Source of the DNA: Desulfobacteraceae bacterium
GTDB taxonomy: Bacteria; Desulfobacterota; DSM-4660; Desulfatiglandales; Desulfatiglandaceae
DNA length: 5,271 bases
NCBI GenBank assembly: GCA_011048855.1
Contig: DSCZ01000354.1
Location: 1-5,271, forward strand
Reading direction: 5' to 3'
Shown: positions 5,060 to 5,271 of the stretch, piece by piece
Position numbering within the stretch: the stretch's first letter is position 1
Layout of the letters: the number at the start of each line of letters is the position of its first letter
Program-made: the position numbers and the translations under genes
The notes under the pieces: model-generated
Database searches by the model: none
The model's input: only the letters and a program-made list of their open reading frames with translations
Told to the model about the DNA's origin: nothing

Positions 5060-5271
5060 ATGTTTGATAGTCACGCACATCTCGATATGAGCGAATTCGA
5101 TGCAGACCGGGGATCAACGATCGAACGCGCAAAGGCCGCCGGAGTGGATAAAATCCTCACGGTGGGGATCGACACGGAAAGCTCCCTTGCCGCGCTTGCA
5201 CTCGCAAAGCAGTACCCCGGCCTTTATGCCGCAGCCGGATGCCATCCCCATAACAGCAGCGACTTCACAAC
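5060..5271 (+). CDS. TatD-family metal-dependent hydrolase/DNase (partial, 3' end missing)
   Basis: Seventy full codons are present before the window ends; family members have about 255-265 residues, so roughly a quarter is visible. The start MFDSHAHLDMSEFDAD carries the HxH metal-binding pair (His5, His7). IERAKAAGVDKILTVGIDTESS and the YPGLYAAAGCHPHNS block (about residues 52-66) match the second strand and the G-x-HPH signature of TatD proteins. These TIM-barrel enzymes use divalent metals and act as 3'-5' exonucleases on damaged DNA; some are reported to act as D-aminoacyl-tRNA deacylases. Specific subfamilies (TatD, YcfH, YjjV) cannot be told apart from this fragment, so no symbol is given. 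It is preceded by the repeat region and transcribed away from the ATPase gene. Confidence 0.88.
   Translation, partial: MFDSHAHLDMSEFDADRGSTIERAKAAGVDKILTVGIDTESSLAALALAKQYPGLYAAAGCHPHNSSDFT

Overview
The window carries four protein genes and one repeat-rich intergenic region. Three genes are complete and the fourth runs off the right end. Codon use is moderately GC-rich. A YchF-like protein beside argC, an orphan GAF-linked PilB/GspE-type ATPase and dispersed palindromic intergenic repeats suggest a deltaproteobacterial (Desulfobacterota-like) chromosome. That placement is an inference from protein style; no rRNA or marker gene is present to confirm it.

Layout. Bases 1-145 hold the end of a dispersed repeat (about 1-40) and a plausible promoter and ribosome binding site. 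At 146-1192 (+) lies a diverged member of the YchF/OLA1 family, with an intact P-loop and C-terminal TGS/DUF933 domain but no recognisable switch II (G3) motif. After 22 bases comes argC (1215-2285, +), N-acetyl-gamma-glutamyl-phosphate reductase of arginine synthesis; the two are probably one transcription unit. argC converges with a large minus-strand gene (4620-2302), leaving 16 bases between the stop codons and no visible terminator. That gene encodes a 772-residue GAF - MshEN-like - type II/IV secretion ATPase with all the ATPase motifs and a tetracysteine zinc site, but no pilus or secretion partner gene in view.

The gap 4621-5059 is non-coding. It has an AT-rich part next to the ATPase gene (4660-4740) with a candidate promoter, then about 185 bases packed with inverted repeats (4761-4945). 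One segment of this (4872-4911) matches the start of the window at about 32 of 40 positions, in the same orientation. Next come a short 21-bp-period direct repeat and a candidate promoter for a TatD-family metal-dependent hydrolase starting at 5060 and cut by the window end.

Working together: the YchF-like gene and argC are probably co-transcribed, but no biochemical link is evident. The ATPase and TatD genes are divergent across the repeat region and look functionally unrelated. The least ordinary items are the YchF-like protein without G3, the sensor-fused orphan ATPase with a degenerate c-di-GMP-type module, and the composite palindromic repeat. I see no convincing sign of a wholly new multi-gene system.
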